From NCBI RefSeq assembly GCF_021440085.1, contig NZ_JAKCPW010000011.1, positions 280,329 through 344,328 on the forward strand: a stretch of 64,000 nt of DNA, given 5' to 3'. The position numbers and the translations under genes are program-made. Of this stretch, positions 16,552 to 27,000 are shown piece after piece (positions within the stretch are counted from its first letter, which is position 1; every line of letters begins with the position of its first letter). Under the pieces are notes generated by a model, which was not told the DNA's origin, did no database searches, and worked only from the letters and a program-made list of their open reading frames with translations. This DNA comes from Dyadobacter sp. CY261. GTDB lineage: Bacteria > Bacteroidota > Bacteroidia > Cytophagales > Spirosomataceae.

Positions 16552-18744
16552 CTAGAATGCGGTATTTACGCTTTGTCCCGCCATTCCGCCATCGGGCATC
16601 CGGAAAGTAAGCAGGGTCTGACCAGCGCCGGCGTCCGAACTTTGAACTTGATCGAAAACCGGTTTCAGTTTTTGGCTTACTTCCAATTGCAGCTGTGAAC
16701 GGCTGCCGGAAGGATCGGAAATGGTGATCTTAGTCACTTTGTTCCCTTTTAATTGCAGCATTACCATACAGGCATCTTTCGTCGTAACAGATAGTCCCTT
16801 TGCGATTTGAATTTTACCGGGTTTATAAAAAACAACTTGCACCAAGCCCAGCTCAATGTGACGCACAGCCTGCATTGCGGGTGAATTGGCAATGACCTGA
16901 ACAGGTAGGTTTTGGCGATAGGCGTCGATTTCGGAAGCGCTCATTCCGGCTACAACAATGTACTGATAGTCTGCATCAGAAGGTCGTGCACCGTGATCGA
17001 GCCAAGCCTTGAAAACCTCCTTGCTGACCTTCTCGTCAGTAGCCCGGGAATGGTGATTGATTTCCCGCCAGCTGCCCGTCTGCTGCTGATTGCTTACATG
17101 CAAGCTCACTGGTTTTGTAAAAATATAAGCCGTGCTATCATGGTGTACCCAGCTTGCCTTTTCCAGCTTATGCCCGCCTTTTTCCAGCGTACGGATCTTG
17201 CCTTCCACCCCGGCCGACACCTGCTCAGTGAGCAGGCTCTGGTTCAGTGTGGTTACTACATTGTTGTCCGCATCCGCAGTGAGGCCTGCTCCGAGTGCCA
17301 CAAATTCTTTGTCGAGAAAGAACCATGCTTTCTTTGCCTTCAATGGATCGTGCACGCTGGCGAAATCGAATGCAGCCGCTCCGTAGCGTTGATCCGTCAC
17401 CCCGCCTGTAAAATCATTGATACCCGGTTTCGCCAGCTCTTTCCAATGCGGCAGCTCCGGTTTTTGCAAAACAGTTGTTCCCGGTATTTTTTGCCAGTCC
17501 CAAACCGGAAAAATCCCGTCGAACTCTCTGCCCGTTCGCGAAATAAAGTTGCTCCCGTCGCCGTAATGGTGATTTTTAATTCCCTCCTCATTGTGAGGCT
17601 GTTCCATGTTCGCGGCCCGCTTGCTGTGCATCCGTACCGAAACATAATAGTCCGGGCGCTGATGCGTGTAATAGTGCGAATGCCAGAAATAGTAATCGCG
17701 CGTCAGGTTCGGCTTTACTTCTCCTTTTCTGATCCGGATGATATTTTCCAGCTCCGCTTTTCGGTAGGAAGTCGCCCTCAGCAGGTTTTCCGCCAGTTCC
17801 GGACCGGCAGGTTTCAATGCGCCTTTACGACTAATCCCCCGGTTTTCCGCCCCGGGATCGGGATATCTTCCGTAAATGTGCGATTGAGAGATCCCGTCCA
17901 AAAAGTAATCGACCAGCAGTTTCATCGGCTCATCGGGCAGTCTGAACTTTGTGCCTTCGGTTTTGACGGCCCAATATGCAAATGCATTCGCGTATCCGGT
18001 TCCGTATGCCAGAGTCGAGATCACATTGTCGGTCCGGTGGTGAAAGCTCAGGTCCGGCTTTAAGCCCCGACCGGTTGAGACCTTGATTTCCGAAACCATT
18101 ACCTCCATTACTTTGGCCAACACTTCGGGATTCCGTTGAAAAAGCGCCTGCTTGGCGCGCATTCCGGCAATCTGTATCAGGTCGCCTCCCGGCCGCGCAC
18201 CGGAAGCTTCCAGGTTGGCCCGGCCTGCTATTCTTACACCCTCTTTCTTCTGGTTTTCAGTCAGTTCCTCGTCCATAACGAGCAGGATGTTGACCATCAG
18301 GTGAGGAGTTCCCATTTCGTTCCACCACCAGTTTTCACAAATAAAATCATGCGCAAACCAGTAATCGAGGGCATTGGAAACTACTTTTTTCACCTCGGAT
18401 TTACCGAAATATGCAGCGCCTGGCTTTTTCAATGCACGTGCCAGTTCAAGCATATTGTTCAGGTGCTCGCTATGCTCAAATCCCGTGCGTGAAACGTCCG
18501 TATAATTGATCCCGGGCCAGGTACCATCTTGCTTTTGGGTGTTGATCAACTCTTCAACGTGTTTTGCATTGATTGGCGGTTTGAGAAGATCTTCCACCAC
18601 ACGTTTCCTTATTTTTTCAAGGTCAGCGTCGGGCTGACCCTGGCCGGCTTCAACAGGTATAGCAACGTTCTCACCAGGTTTACGCAATTGCTGAGCGTAG
18701 GTGAGCTGCACCAAAAGAAGCCATAGAGTTAAGACTTTTTTCAT
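16552..18744 (-). CDS. Polysaccharide lyase family 8 (hyaluronate/chondroitin/xanthan lyase-like)
   Basis: The 730-aa enzyme has a signal peptide and the PL8 layout: an alpha/alpha-toroid with the catalytic Asn in ENWWWNEMGTPH (about 138), the His/Tyr region DLSFHHRTDN and AYGTGYANAF (about 232-255), and the Arg motif in ENRGISRKG (about 300-308), then the beta-sandwich domain with HNEEGIKNHHYGDGSNF and PVWDWQKIPGTTV. PL8 enzymes cleave uronic-acid glycosidic bonds by beta-elimination. The gene lies 27 bases after a heparinase-like lyase gene and 35 before the BNR-4 gene, so the three are one unit. Substrate inferred as glycosaminoglycan-like, not shown. Confidence 0.92.
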   Translation of the reverse strand: MKKVLTLWLLLVQLTYAQQLRKPGENVAIPVEAGQGQPDADLEKIRKRVVEDLLKPPINAKHVEELINTQKQDGTWPGINYTDVSRTGFEHSEHLNNMLELARALKKPGAAYFGKSEVKKVVSNALDYWFAHDFICENWWWNEMGTPHLMVNILLVMDEELTENQKKEGVRIAGRANLEASGARPGGDLIQIAGMRAKQALFQRNPEVLAKVMEVMVSEIKVSTGRGLKPDLSFHHRTDNVISTLAYGTGYANAFAYWAVKTEGTKFRLPDEPMKLLVDYFLDGISQSHIYGRYPDPGAENRGISRKGALKPAGPELAENLLRATSYRKAELENIIRIRKGEVKPNLTRDYYFWHSHYYTHQRPDYYVSVRMHSKRAANMEQPHNEEGIKNHHYGDGSNFISRTGREFDGIFPVWDWQKIPGTTVLQKPELPHWKELAKPGINDFTGGVTDQRYGAAAFDFASVHDPLKAKKAWFFLDKEFVALGAGLTADADNNVVTTLNQSLLTEQVSAGVEGKIRTLEKGGHKLEKASWVHHDSTAYIFTKPVSLHVSNQQQTGSWREINHHSRATDEKVSKEVFKAWLDHGARPSDADYQYIVVAGMSASEIDAYRQNLPVQVIANSPAMQAVRHIELGLVQVVFYKPGKIQIAKGLSVTTKDACMVMLQLKGNKVTKITISDPSGSRSQLQLEVSQKLKPVFDQVQSSDAGAGQTLLTFRMPDGGMAGQSVNTAF

Positions 18745-18771
18745 CAGGTTCAGGATAAGGTCAACCAGGTT

Positions 18772-20637
18772 TTACTTCCACGACACAAGAGGCTTCACTT
18801 TCGGAACTTGCGTCGATGGTGAGAAAATCGCATTAAAGCTTTCATCAGAATTCGCGGGTATGGTCACTTCAAAGCCTACAAATTGCGTGTTCGGATTAGG
18901 CGCGTCGTAATCGTGGGTCGGGGTGGTGGGCCAGGTTTTGATCTCGATGTTCGCTTTCGTTTCAAACACAATCAACATTTTCTTTCCATTCTGCGACAGT
19001 TCCACCGTTTTGCCGTCGACCACTTTTACAGTGGCGCCCGTGAGCAGATTCCAGCGCATTTGGGCAGGTTTATCTCCGGTTTTCACTTCATCTCTTACCA
19101 CCACCCATTTTTCGTCACGGATGGCGATACCGCGTTTGGCAGCAGTAACCTGGCCTTTATAAAGATCCGAAAGGTCAGTCACTGCCATCATTTCAGACTT
19201 GCTGTCAGACCACGAATCGATCTTGGCGTAGCCCTTTGCATTCATCAGCTGACCGTCAAAAGACAATGTATTGTGCGCAAAATTGTTAAGACGAAAAACT
19301 TCCCAGCGCTGCGAGTTCTGCGTGCGATTCCACAGGTCCACTCCCTTTGTTTCCAAAGAATTGTAATCCTGCATACCGAAATCCATCGCCCAACGCTCCC
19401 CCTGCGCATCGATCACGAAAGAGCCGATATCCATGTGGGCGTGGTTTACGGAAGGCGACCCCGTTTTCAGACCTACAAAAATGGCATTTGGGTCCGTCCA
19501 GGAAGTGCGCATGAGCGCAACCGGCGAAGGCCCCTGCCCTACCCATTGCTTTTTTACCGGCGCCTTAATCGCGCCGAGATCCGTTTTAATACCCCAAACC
19601 AGCAATGCCGGTAAAATACGGTTGCGCACATTGTTGCCGGTCTTATCGGAAAGCAATGTTTTCTGTGTCCACAGTAGAGAAGGGTCTCCCGTCTTTTCAG
19701 CATACCAGAACATCGCAGGGCTAAGTCCCTCTTTCAATCCGCTGTCGCCCCAGTTGTGCGCCAGGCCGGTAGGTCCGACCAAGTTTTGAAGAAATCCGGC
19801 GGTTTTCAGGAAACCGGGCGATTGCGAAAGTCCGAAGTCCGTACCCAGCGCTTTTTCAATCGCACTGATAAACAGCACATTGAAACTTGTTCCGTAGCCC
19901 CAGTAGCTAAACCCTTCCGGATAGGCACCGTCGGGTTGGTACGAGGGCAGCATCGCTTTGGGAATGGTGGCGACAGCTCTTGAAATCACTTTTGCCGCGA
20001 TTTCTGGCTGACTTTCTGCAATAGCCAATGCGCCAAAGGACATTCCGGCATTACAAACCTGGTTCCAGTTATGCTCCGCATTCAGGAAAGAACTATGCTT
20101 TTTTTCAAATGAAGGTTCAATTCCCTTTTTGAGAATGGCTTCACTGATCGTGGTTTTGGCCTGGGCTGAAAGTCCGTCGTAAAGCCAGTCGTAGCCAATT
20201 GCCACCGCCATGGTCATTTCGGCCACATCCAGGAAGTGCGTCGGGTTCCAGTCTTCGAAAGCAGACACCGCCAGCATTTCCTTTTCTGCACGCCTGAGAT
20301 ACTTTTCGTCCTGGGTCGTCCGGTATGCATATGATAATTGAAAAACCCGCCTTAAACATTCCCGCGATTTGTCAAGCAGCCTTTTGCCGATTTTGATTCG
20401 CTCGACGGGCGCCGTGTTAATCAGCTTGTCGCATTCAGCCAGAATTTCCTGGTGGATCGCATTCCATTCCGGGTGTTTTCTAATCTGGGATAAAATTTCC
20501 TGCTCCTCCCCTTTCAGCAAAAGCAGCCTGGGATGCCCGGCCTTTAAAGATTTCAGAACATCGGGTGCGGACTGACTTTGCACGGAAAAACCCTGAAAAG
20601 TCAGCAGTATTATAAGTAGTATGACGATTTTTTTCAT
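18772..20637 (-). CDS. Heparinase II/III-like polysaccharide lyase
   Basis: The 621-aa protein has a signal peptide (MKKIVILLIILLTFQGFSVQ), an alpha/alpha-toroid (DVAEMTMAVAIGYDWLYDGL, NAEHNWNQVCNAGMSFGALA, YPEGFSYWGYGTSFNVLF) and a C-terminal heparinase II/III beta-sheet domain with the signature SPSVNHAHMDIGSFVIDA and FAHNTLSFDGQLMNAKG. The Tyr and His residues in SYWGYG, NHAHMD and FAHNTL are the usual catalytic or metal positions. Family placement among PL12/15/17/21 cannot be fixed by eye. It precedes the PL8 gene, so the locus carries two different uronate lyases. Confidence 0.9.
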   Translation of the reverse strand: MKKIVILLIILLTFQGFSVQSQSAPDVLKSLKAGHPRLLLLKGEEQEILSQIRKHPEWNAIHQEILAECDKLINTAPVERIKIGKRLLDKSRECLRRVFQLSYAYRTTQDEKYLRRAEKEMLAVSAFEDWNPTHFLDVAEMTMAVAIGYDWLYDGLSAQAKTTISEAILKKGIEPSFEKKHSSFLNAEHNWNQVCNAGMSFGALAIAESQPEIAAKVISRAVATIPKAMLPSYQPDGAYPEGFSYWGYGTSFNVLFISAIEKALGTDFGLSQSPGFLKTAGFLQNLVGPTGLAHNWGDSGLKEGLSPAMFWYAEKTGDPSLLWTQKTLLSDKTGNNVRNRILPALLVWGIKTDLGAIKAPVKKQWVGQGPSPVALMRTSWTDPNAIFVGLKTGSPSVNHAHMDIGSFVIDAQGERWAMDFGMQDYNSLETKGVDLWNRTQNSQRWEVFRLNNFAHNTLSFDGQLMNAKGYAKIDSWSDSKSEMMAVTDLSDLYKGQVTAAKRGIAIRDEKWVVVRDEVKTGDKPAQMRWNLLTGATVKVVDGKTVELSQNGKKMLIVFETKANIEIKTWPTTPTHDYDAPNPNTQFVGFEVTIPANSDESFNAIFSPSTQVPKVKPLVSWK

Positions 20638-20673
20638 AAAAAGGGCGGTTAGGAAATGAATGCAACCGCACTA

Positions 20674-20706
20674 TCCCGCAGGCTGCTAAAAACGTAACCT
20701 GCGGGA
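20674..20706 (-). promoter_or_regulatory. Intercistronic hairpin inside the polysaccharide locus
   Basis: TCCCGCAGG (20674-20682) and CCTGCGGGA (20698-20706) form a 9-bp GC-rich stem with a 15-nt loop in the 93-base gap between the lipoprotein gene and the heparinase-like gene. No long T-run follows on the minus strand, so it is more likely an mRNA processing or partial attenuation point that gives the outer-membrane genes more transcript than the lyase genes. Confidence 0.5.
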
Positions 20707-20730
20707 AATGCAGCAAATGACGGGGCAATG

Positions 20731-21714
20731 CTATTTCATCAGGTAGCGCTTGATGCTGATCTTGGCGCTTTTGGTATTGTTGTTAACGGAGTTCACGTAC
20801 ACGTAGGCGCGGTACTTTCCATCCTGTGTTTCCACCCAAACACCCGCTTCCGCACGCATGTTGATCGCATAGTCGGGCGCTGCGGAGATGTTTAGCTGCT
20901 GAAAATCCAGGTCATCAATATATACGCCATACTGCAATCTCGCCAGGTGGAAATCACGGAGGTTCCATACTTTTTGCACCTTGGTACTACGGGTCGCCCC
21001 AGCCGGCAGGATTACACCCGGCAGGTAAGTTTTGGCAGAGGGCGACACCAATCCGTGTGAAAAGGTAATGTTTGGAATAGAGCGGTACAAGTACACGAGG
21101 TCTATTTTAGATGCATTCGCGGCAGCATCAGCTGCATTGTAGACAGCCATATCCTCAATCGAAATGAATGCTTTGGTACTGTCGACTACGTCCAGATCCA
21201 GTACCATATCCATTTCAGCAATTTTGTAAGGTCCCATTGAATAGGAAACCGATTGTCCATTGCTTGCCTTGGCTGTAAATTGGAACGAAACTTCTTTTCC
21301 TCTTGCCGTAGTCGGAATGCGGTAAAAGTACCTCAGCGTGGCAGCGGATGTATCCTTAGTAAAAGTCACAGTCGTTTTACCACCGCTATTCACCGATTTG
21401 CTTCCTACTTCGATGCCAACATCTTCGCCACTTCCATTCGTATAAAACGACCGGTTTTCAAGGTAAGTAGCCTCCGCACCGTCGATCATTGCCGTCACTT
21501 CCGCAGAAACCAGCTTTCCCAACGTCTTTGGCAGCGCCATCGCATAGGCAAACTCAATATTCATTCCGACCAGGTTTGGTCCGAGCGTTCTTTTAATTAC
21601 ATCATTCTGAAGTTCCTGCTTTAACGTCGGGATCGCATATTCTTCCTCTTCACAGGAAGAAAGGGAAACCATCCCGATCAAAACTAGAAAGCAATACAAA
21701 TAGGTATGTTTCAT
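20731..21714 (-). CDS. Surface lipoprotein of the polysaccharide locus (probable glycan-binding protein)
   Basis: This 327-aa lipoprotein has a lipobox ending SLSSC (Cys21) followed by EEEE, an acidic stretch that in Bacteroidota acts as a surface-export signal. The rest is beta-rich: an N-terminal domain like DUF1735-type modules (LKQELQNDVIKRTLGPNLVG then FYRIPTTARGKEVSFQF) and a C-terminal domain ending VYVNSVNNNTKSAKISIKRY. It stands third-to-fourth after SusC/SusD, where surface glycan-binding proteins are encoded. It resembles DUF4466-type proteins from memory, but I cannot confirm the family. Confidence 0.75.
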   Translation of the reverse strand: MKHTYLYCFLVLIGMVSLSSCEEEEYAIPTLKQELQNDVIKRTLGPNLVGMNIEFAYAMALPKTLGKLVSAEVTAMIDGAEATYLENRSFYTNGSGEDVGIEVGSKSVNSGGKTTVTFTKDTSAATLRYFYRIPTTARGKEVSFQFTAKASNGQSVSYSMGPYKIAEMDMVLDLDVVDSTKAFISIEDMAVYNAADAAANASKIDLVYLYRSIPNITFSHGLVSPSAKTYLPGVILPAGATRSTKVQKVWNLRDFHLARLQYGVYIDDLDFQQLNISAAPDYAINMRAEAGVWVETQDGKYRAYVYVNSVNNNTKSAKISIKRYLMK

Positions 21715-21732
21715 GATCTTGCTGTTTAAGGG

Positions 21733-22140
21733 TTACGGTGTTTGCACTGTGAGATTGACCGTATAGGTTTTCCTGACTTTGCGGTTACCCGACACCACGG
21801 TATACTGCTTCGGTTTGGAGAGATCGGAAAAGTCTTCTTTTCCGATAATCTTCGGTTCCAGCTTTGCGTCAGTCACAAGCGAGAATTGCGGATACAGGTT
21901 TTTCAAGTCGGTTCCGTAGAAAACCTTTACATTGATCGTCTGTGCAGTAGTGTCAATCACCGCGTTTTCAACTCTTACCGTTTGAAAATCAGGACCGAGG
22001 AGCTCGAAATTACTTACATAACACTGGCTGCGGGTCGTAATCAGCAGCCCGTCTTCGTCCACAGGGAATTCTTCTTTGCAGGATACCAGCATGCCGACTG
22101 CAAGCATCATTGCCGTGACCCATTTGATATATTTTAGCAT
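21733..22140 (-). CDS. Small lipoprotein of the polysaccharide locus
   Basis: A 135-aa lipoprotein results from the Met at 22140 (MLKYIKWVTAMMLAVGMLVS then Cys21 and KEEF, a surface-export-like acidic run). Another Met 11 codons upstream is possible but spoils the signal peptide. The mature part is one beta-sandwich-like domain: SQCYVSNFELLGPDFQTVRV, TINVKVFYGTDLKNLYPQF, and TYTVNLTVQTP at the end. That pattern is common in DUF5018-type lipoproteins encoded after SusD. Probably a periplasm- or surface-exposed accessory to the SusCD complex. Confidence 0.75.
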   Translation of the reverse strand: MLKYIKWVTAMMLAVGMLVSCKEEFPVDEDGLLITTRSQCYVSNFELLGPDFQTVRVENAVIDTTAQTINVKVFYGTDLKNLYPQFSLVTDAKLEPKIIGKEDFSDLSKPKQYTVVSGNRKVRKTYTVNLTVQTP

Positions 22141-22180
22141 TGGATTGAATGTTAATGTTTTAAAAATTTTCACAACTGAG

Positions 22181-24019
22181 CTATAACCACGGTGTATTCT
22201 GGGTCAGGTTCGGGTTGCGGTCACGCTCGCCCGGCGGAATGCGGAAAATGTAGTTCTGCTGGTAAGTGCGCTCCGGTACATTTTGAAAATACCTTTGCTG
22301 GTTGGCTCCGTGCGTATCGATCCGCCACAGACCTTCGGTGTAAGGCGCTCCCCACACCCGTTCCTGCGCACGCCATCTGCGGATATCAAATCCACGGTGG
22401 CCTTCGGCTAACAGTTCGACGATCCTTTCCTGCTCAATGCTGGCGAAGAATGCATCCGCACTGGCCGTTTTAGCCGCTTTTAGCGCTGGCAGGTTTCCAC
22501 GATGACGTACTTTGTTGACCAATGCAATCGCATCAGCAGTCGGACCTTTTGTCGCATTGGTGGCTTCGGCGTACATCAGGTATACGTCGGCCAGGCGCAT
22601 GACCGGGAAGTTGTAATCTCCGTCACTGCGCCCCTGTCCTGCATAGTTGCGCAGGAACTTGCGGAACACGTAACCGGAGTTGCTGCCGTCGGTATTGTAG
22701 GTCGTATATTTCACGCCGTCGATGGTAACAGGCTGGTTCCAGGTTTTGTAAATGAACGGCGACCAGCCAGTGGATTTCAATGAGGCCAAACCGATACTTA
22801 CCTCGTAGTCCCACATGATGGAGGCTTTCATCCGGTAATCGCGGTTCTTATAACTTTTCGGATTTACGGCAGAGTTTGCGGCAGTACGTGCACCTGCGTC
22901 AACCGGGTTCATCGGTATCAATTTTGGCGCGAAATCCCCTGTTAGCGTCGACTGATAGCGGTCTGCAATTTCATAGCGTGGTGCTACCCAGAGCTGCGAA
23001 CCTTCATGAGAACGTCCGGCGAAGTCGCGCATCAGCTCTTCTCCCTGCGCCGTCCCCGTACCTCCGTGCGTGAAGCCCATGATGATCTCAGGATCGTTAT
23101 TAGCAGCCGGCGTGAACAGGTAATAGTAATTAGGTAGCTTGTCGGCTTTGCCCAGCGAATCTATATCTCCAGGCTCTCCGTTGCGGAACAGAACCAAACC
23201 ATAATCATTAATGACAGAGTTAAAATCTGCCGCTGCTGCCGTGTAAGCTGCTGTTGCCGCATTGGCATCGGGTTTGAAATTTTCCAGCTCAGGCCAGCCA
23301 AAACGATTCCAGCAAGCCCAGTACAATTGTAGTTTCCCGCGGAATGCGAGTGCTGCGGGCTTTCCGGCGCGCCCTGCCCCTGCTGCTTTGGCAGGAAGCT
23401 TGTCGTAAGCGTAGGTAAAATCAGCCATAATGGAATCCTTTACCTGCGCAATCGGCGTGCGGGTCAGCGTGGATACATCCGAGTTGGCCTCAGCGATTTT
23501 TGTAAAATACGGCACGTCTCCCCACATGGAAATCAGGCGGAAATAGGCCATTCCACGAAGCAGCTTAGCCTCTCCCACAATCGCTTCCAGCTTCGGTATT
23601 GACTCCGGCTTTGCGGTACGCAACATCCTCTCGACATTGGTGATCACATAATTGGTGCGATTAACACCTCCATACAAATACCTGTACATTTTGTCAAAAT
23701 TGTCGCCGTAACCACTCGGGTTATAGTCGCCATCGTGGTATGCGTCGCCCAGGCGCAGGTTGCCGCTGGTGGCGCTGGTACCGCGGGTACGCACATATTC
23801 GCCATGACCATCGAGATAGTAATCGCGGTCGAACAGCGGCCGCACCGATGCATAAGCTCCATTGAGCGCGAAGGTCGCGTCATCTTCGGTTTTCCAGAAT
23901 GCATCGGCAGCCAGTTCGGTAGTCGGGTCCTGTTCAAGCAGGTCCTTCACACAGGATCCCATACTTAAAATGAGGCCAGTGAGGGTGATCGCTGATAATA
24001 TATGTTTGATACTTTTCAT
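22181..24019 (-). CDS. SusD/RagB family outer-membrane lipoprotein
   Basis: The 612-aa protein has a lipobox (LSMGSC, Cys23), the N-terminal SusD segment DLLEQDPTTELAADAFWKTE and the TPR-like YLYGGVNRTNYVITNVERM and AKLLRGMAYFRLISMWGDVP motifs. The C-terminal RagB motif FPVMRLADVYLMYAEA and RIVELLAEGHRGFDIRRW then confirm it. SusD forms the lid over the SusC barrel and binds glycan at the cell surface. The gene lies 11 bases after susC. The length is at the high end, normal for recognisers of larger or complex glycans. Confidence 0.97.
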   Translation of the reverse strand: MKSIKHILSAITLTGLILSMGSCVKDLLEQDPTTELAADAFWKTEDDATFALNGAYASVRPLFDRDYYLDGHGEYVRTRGTSATSGNLRLGDAYHDGDYNPSGYGDNFDKMYRYLYGGVNRTNYVITNVERMLRTAKPESIPKLEAIVGEAKLLRGMAYFRLISMWGDVPYFTKIAEANSDVSTLTRTPIAQVKDSIMADFTYAYDKLPAKAAGAGRAGKPAALAFRGKLQLYWACWNRFGWPELENFKPDANAATAAYTAAAADFNSVINDYGLVLFRNGEPGDIDSLGKADKLPNYYYLFTPAANNDPEIIMGFTHGGTGTAQGEELMRDFAGRSHEGSQLWVAPRYEIADRYQSTLTGDFAPKLIPMNPVDAGARTAANSAVNPKSYKNRDYRMKASIMWDYEVSIGLASLKSTGWSPFIYKTWNQPVTIDGVKYTTYNTDGSNSGYVFRKFLRNYAGQGRSDGDYNFPVMRLADVYLMYAEATNATKGPTADAIALVNKVRHRGNLPALKAAKTASADAFFASIEQERIVELLAEGHRGFDIRRWRAQERVWGAPYTEGLWRIDTHGANQQRYFQNVPERTYQQNYIFRIPPGERDRNPNLTQNTPWL

Positions 24020-24030
24020 TGGAGTAGCTT

Positions 24031-27000
24031 TTAAATTCCTATGTTGATACCGACCGAATAGGATTTGTTCAAAGGATATGCGTCGCTTTTATTGCCGGCT
24101 TTTTCCGGGTCAAGCCCGCGGAATTTGGTAATGGTGGCCAGGTTTTCAGTCGATGCAAAAATGCGGAAATTGGTCATTCCCAACTTTTTAGTGAGCGCTA
24201 CCGGCAAGTTGTAACCCAGCTGAATGTTTTTCACACGCAGGTACGAAAGGTTATCAAGCCAGAAGGTGGTTTCCTCGCGGTTCGCATTGCCATTCAGCCT
24301 CGGCCATTCTCCGTCCCGGTTCTCGACAGACCATGGATTATCCCAATGCGCTTGCGTTGAAGCGTAACGTTGTGCTCCGAAATTGACATTGTTGTAGATA
24401 TTGATCCAGTAATCCTTCCGCCCCGTAGCTCCCTGCAGAAGAAATGTCAGGTCGATCCCGCGCCACGAAACGTTGCCATTCAATGCGAAGTTGGTAGTCG
24501 GGCGGTCGCGCTGCACTTTGGGGTAGGCCACTTTATCATCGTCGGAAATCCTTCCGTCCCCGTTAACATCCTTGCGCAGTATATCCCCCGGCGATGCGCC
24601 TTGCGGAGTTGCATTGTACACATCCTGCCAGGTCTGCGCAATGCCGGCATCCTGGTAGGTGTACAGGTATCCGTAAGGAAGGCCGAGAAAGACTGAATTT
24701 CCGGAATTTGTCGATGTCCTTCCCAAAAACTCATTCCAGGATTCCAGCTTGGTCTTGTTATGAGATGCGTTGATGGCCAGCATGTAACTTACCTCCCCTT
24801 TGCGGTCGCGCCAGGTCAGGTTTCCTTCAATACCGCGGTTCCGCAGGTTCCCGATATTTTTGCGCGGCGCATCATACGCACCTGTGAGCAGGATCGACAT
24901 TTCCGACGGCCGGTTCATGCCGGTAGTCAGGCGATCATAGTAATCGATTTCAGCGGTGAGCCGGTTGTTCAGGAAGCCTAGATCCAGACCGAGGTTAAAT
25001 ACTTTCGTAGTCTCCCAGGATAGGTCTTTGTTGACCAATTTTCGGTTTACAAATCCCTTCACAATCTGCCCGTTGACCATATAGTTATTCGCTGCGAGCG
25101 TCGACTGCTGCTCATAGCGGCCTACCCCGCTGTTGTTTCCCAGACTTCCGTAAGAAGCGCGGATCTTTCCATTGGTAAGAATTCGACTGGTAAAGCGGCT
25201 GATAAATGCTTCCTCCGTAAACCGCCATCCAACGGCTGCGGACGGGAAAAAACCAAACTGGCTACCCGGAAGAAACCTGGAAGAACCATCAGACCGGAAA
25301 TTGACTTCCAGCAAGTATTTGTCAAAAGCGGCATAATTAACGCGCCCGATGTAGGAGCGCAAACCTTCTGTGGAAGAGTTGCCACCGGTTGATTGAATGT
25401 CCGTCAATGCGGCATCCACCTCGTGAAGTGACGGGTGCAACCTGTCGTTCCGGGAAGTAGCCTGGTAGCGGTCGTACCAGTATTCTTCACTATAAACAAA
25501 CATTGCGCCGATCTCGTGGTGTTTGGCAATGGTCGTATTATAGTTCAACCGGCCGTTTAACAGTGTTTTATATCCTGTGTTCGTAAAATTGCCCACACCC
25601 GCATTCGGTCCCACATACACGCGGCTGCCGAATGCGTTAGTCTGGAAGTTGTAAGACTGATTAGGCGTGTTTGCATTCCAACGGAACTGGTTGAAGTAAT
25701 TGAGTGCATAATCAATCCGGGCTGTCAATCCCTTGATCGGCGTCCAGTCAATGTACATGTTCGCATTTGCCTCCTGCCGGTTTTGCCGGTTAAGCTGGTT
25801 TTGATAGAGTGTGTAGGGGTTATAAGCCTGCGGATCCTCATTATAGGCCATTACACCACCGTAATAACCGGTTACAGGATCATAAGGCAGGATTCCGGGA
25901 ATTGCAAACTGCATGTCGAAACCGGCTGTATTGGATGCATCGTCATCAGTAAAGCCGTCTTCCAGGGCATACGTCATATTCGACCAGTTGCCATTGAATT
26001 TGACACCGGTATTAATGTTCTTCCTGATCTTATAATCGTAGTTGAACCGGGCATTGTAGCGCTTGAAATCGTTGTTGATCTGCAATCCTTTTTCATTCAT
26101 CAACCCCACTGAAATAAAGAAATTGGACTTGTCGCCGCCACCGGAAGATGACAGGTTGTAGTTCTGCACGGAACCGGTGCGCATGATCACATCCCACCAG
26201 TCGGTGTTGGGATACGCAACCGGATCGATCATGCCCAGCGCCATCCATTGGTCAATGGTGCCGTCTTTGAAGTTGAAGTTGGAACGCAGGGTGTTCACAG
26301 CCGCTGCACGCTGGTGAAGGGTGAGCGTTCGCGCATAATCTGCGAGGAATTCATAGGACTTGGTAGGAACCTGAACCCCGTAGTTTCCGGAAAAATTAAT
26401 TGTCGCTTTTTCCTGGCCTTTACCCGATTTGGTTGTGATCAGGATTACGCCATTGGCTGCACGAGAGCCGTAAACTGACGAAGATGTGGCGTCTTTCAGA
26501 ACGGATACCGATTCGATATCATTCATGTTCAGCCGGTTGATATCTACATCCGGCATACCGTCCACCACCACCAGCGGACTGGCGTTGTTGACAGTTCCCA
26601 AGCCACGGATCACCAGCGACGCATTGTTGCGGCCCGCCATACCTGAGTTCTGATTCACGGCAAGGCCAGGTACCAATCCCTGAAGACCCGAGGAAACATT
26701 GCTGAGTGAGCGGTTGGTGATCTTGTCGTCGATCTTAATGGCCGACACGGCACCGGTCACATTCACCTTTTTCTGGCTTCCGTAGCCGACTACAACAACT
26801 TCTTCCAGCGATTTGTCTTCCGGCGCGAGCTGAATGCTGATCGCCGTACGGTTGTCGACTGCTGCTTCCTGGGGAACGTAACCAATGAAGCTGAATGCAA
26901 GCACAGAAGAACCGCCTGCTACCGTAATGGTGTAATCTCCGTCCGGATTGGTGGTGGTTCCATTGGAGGTGCCTTTTTCGATGACGTTGACACCAGGCAG

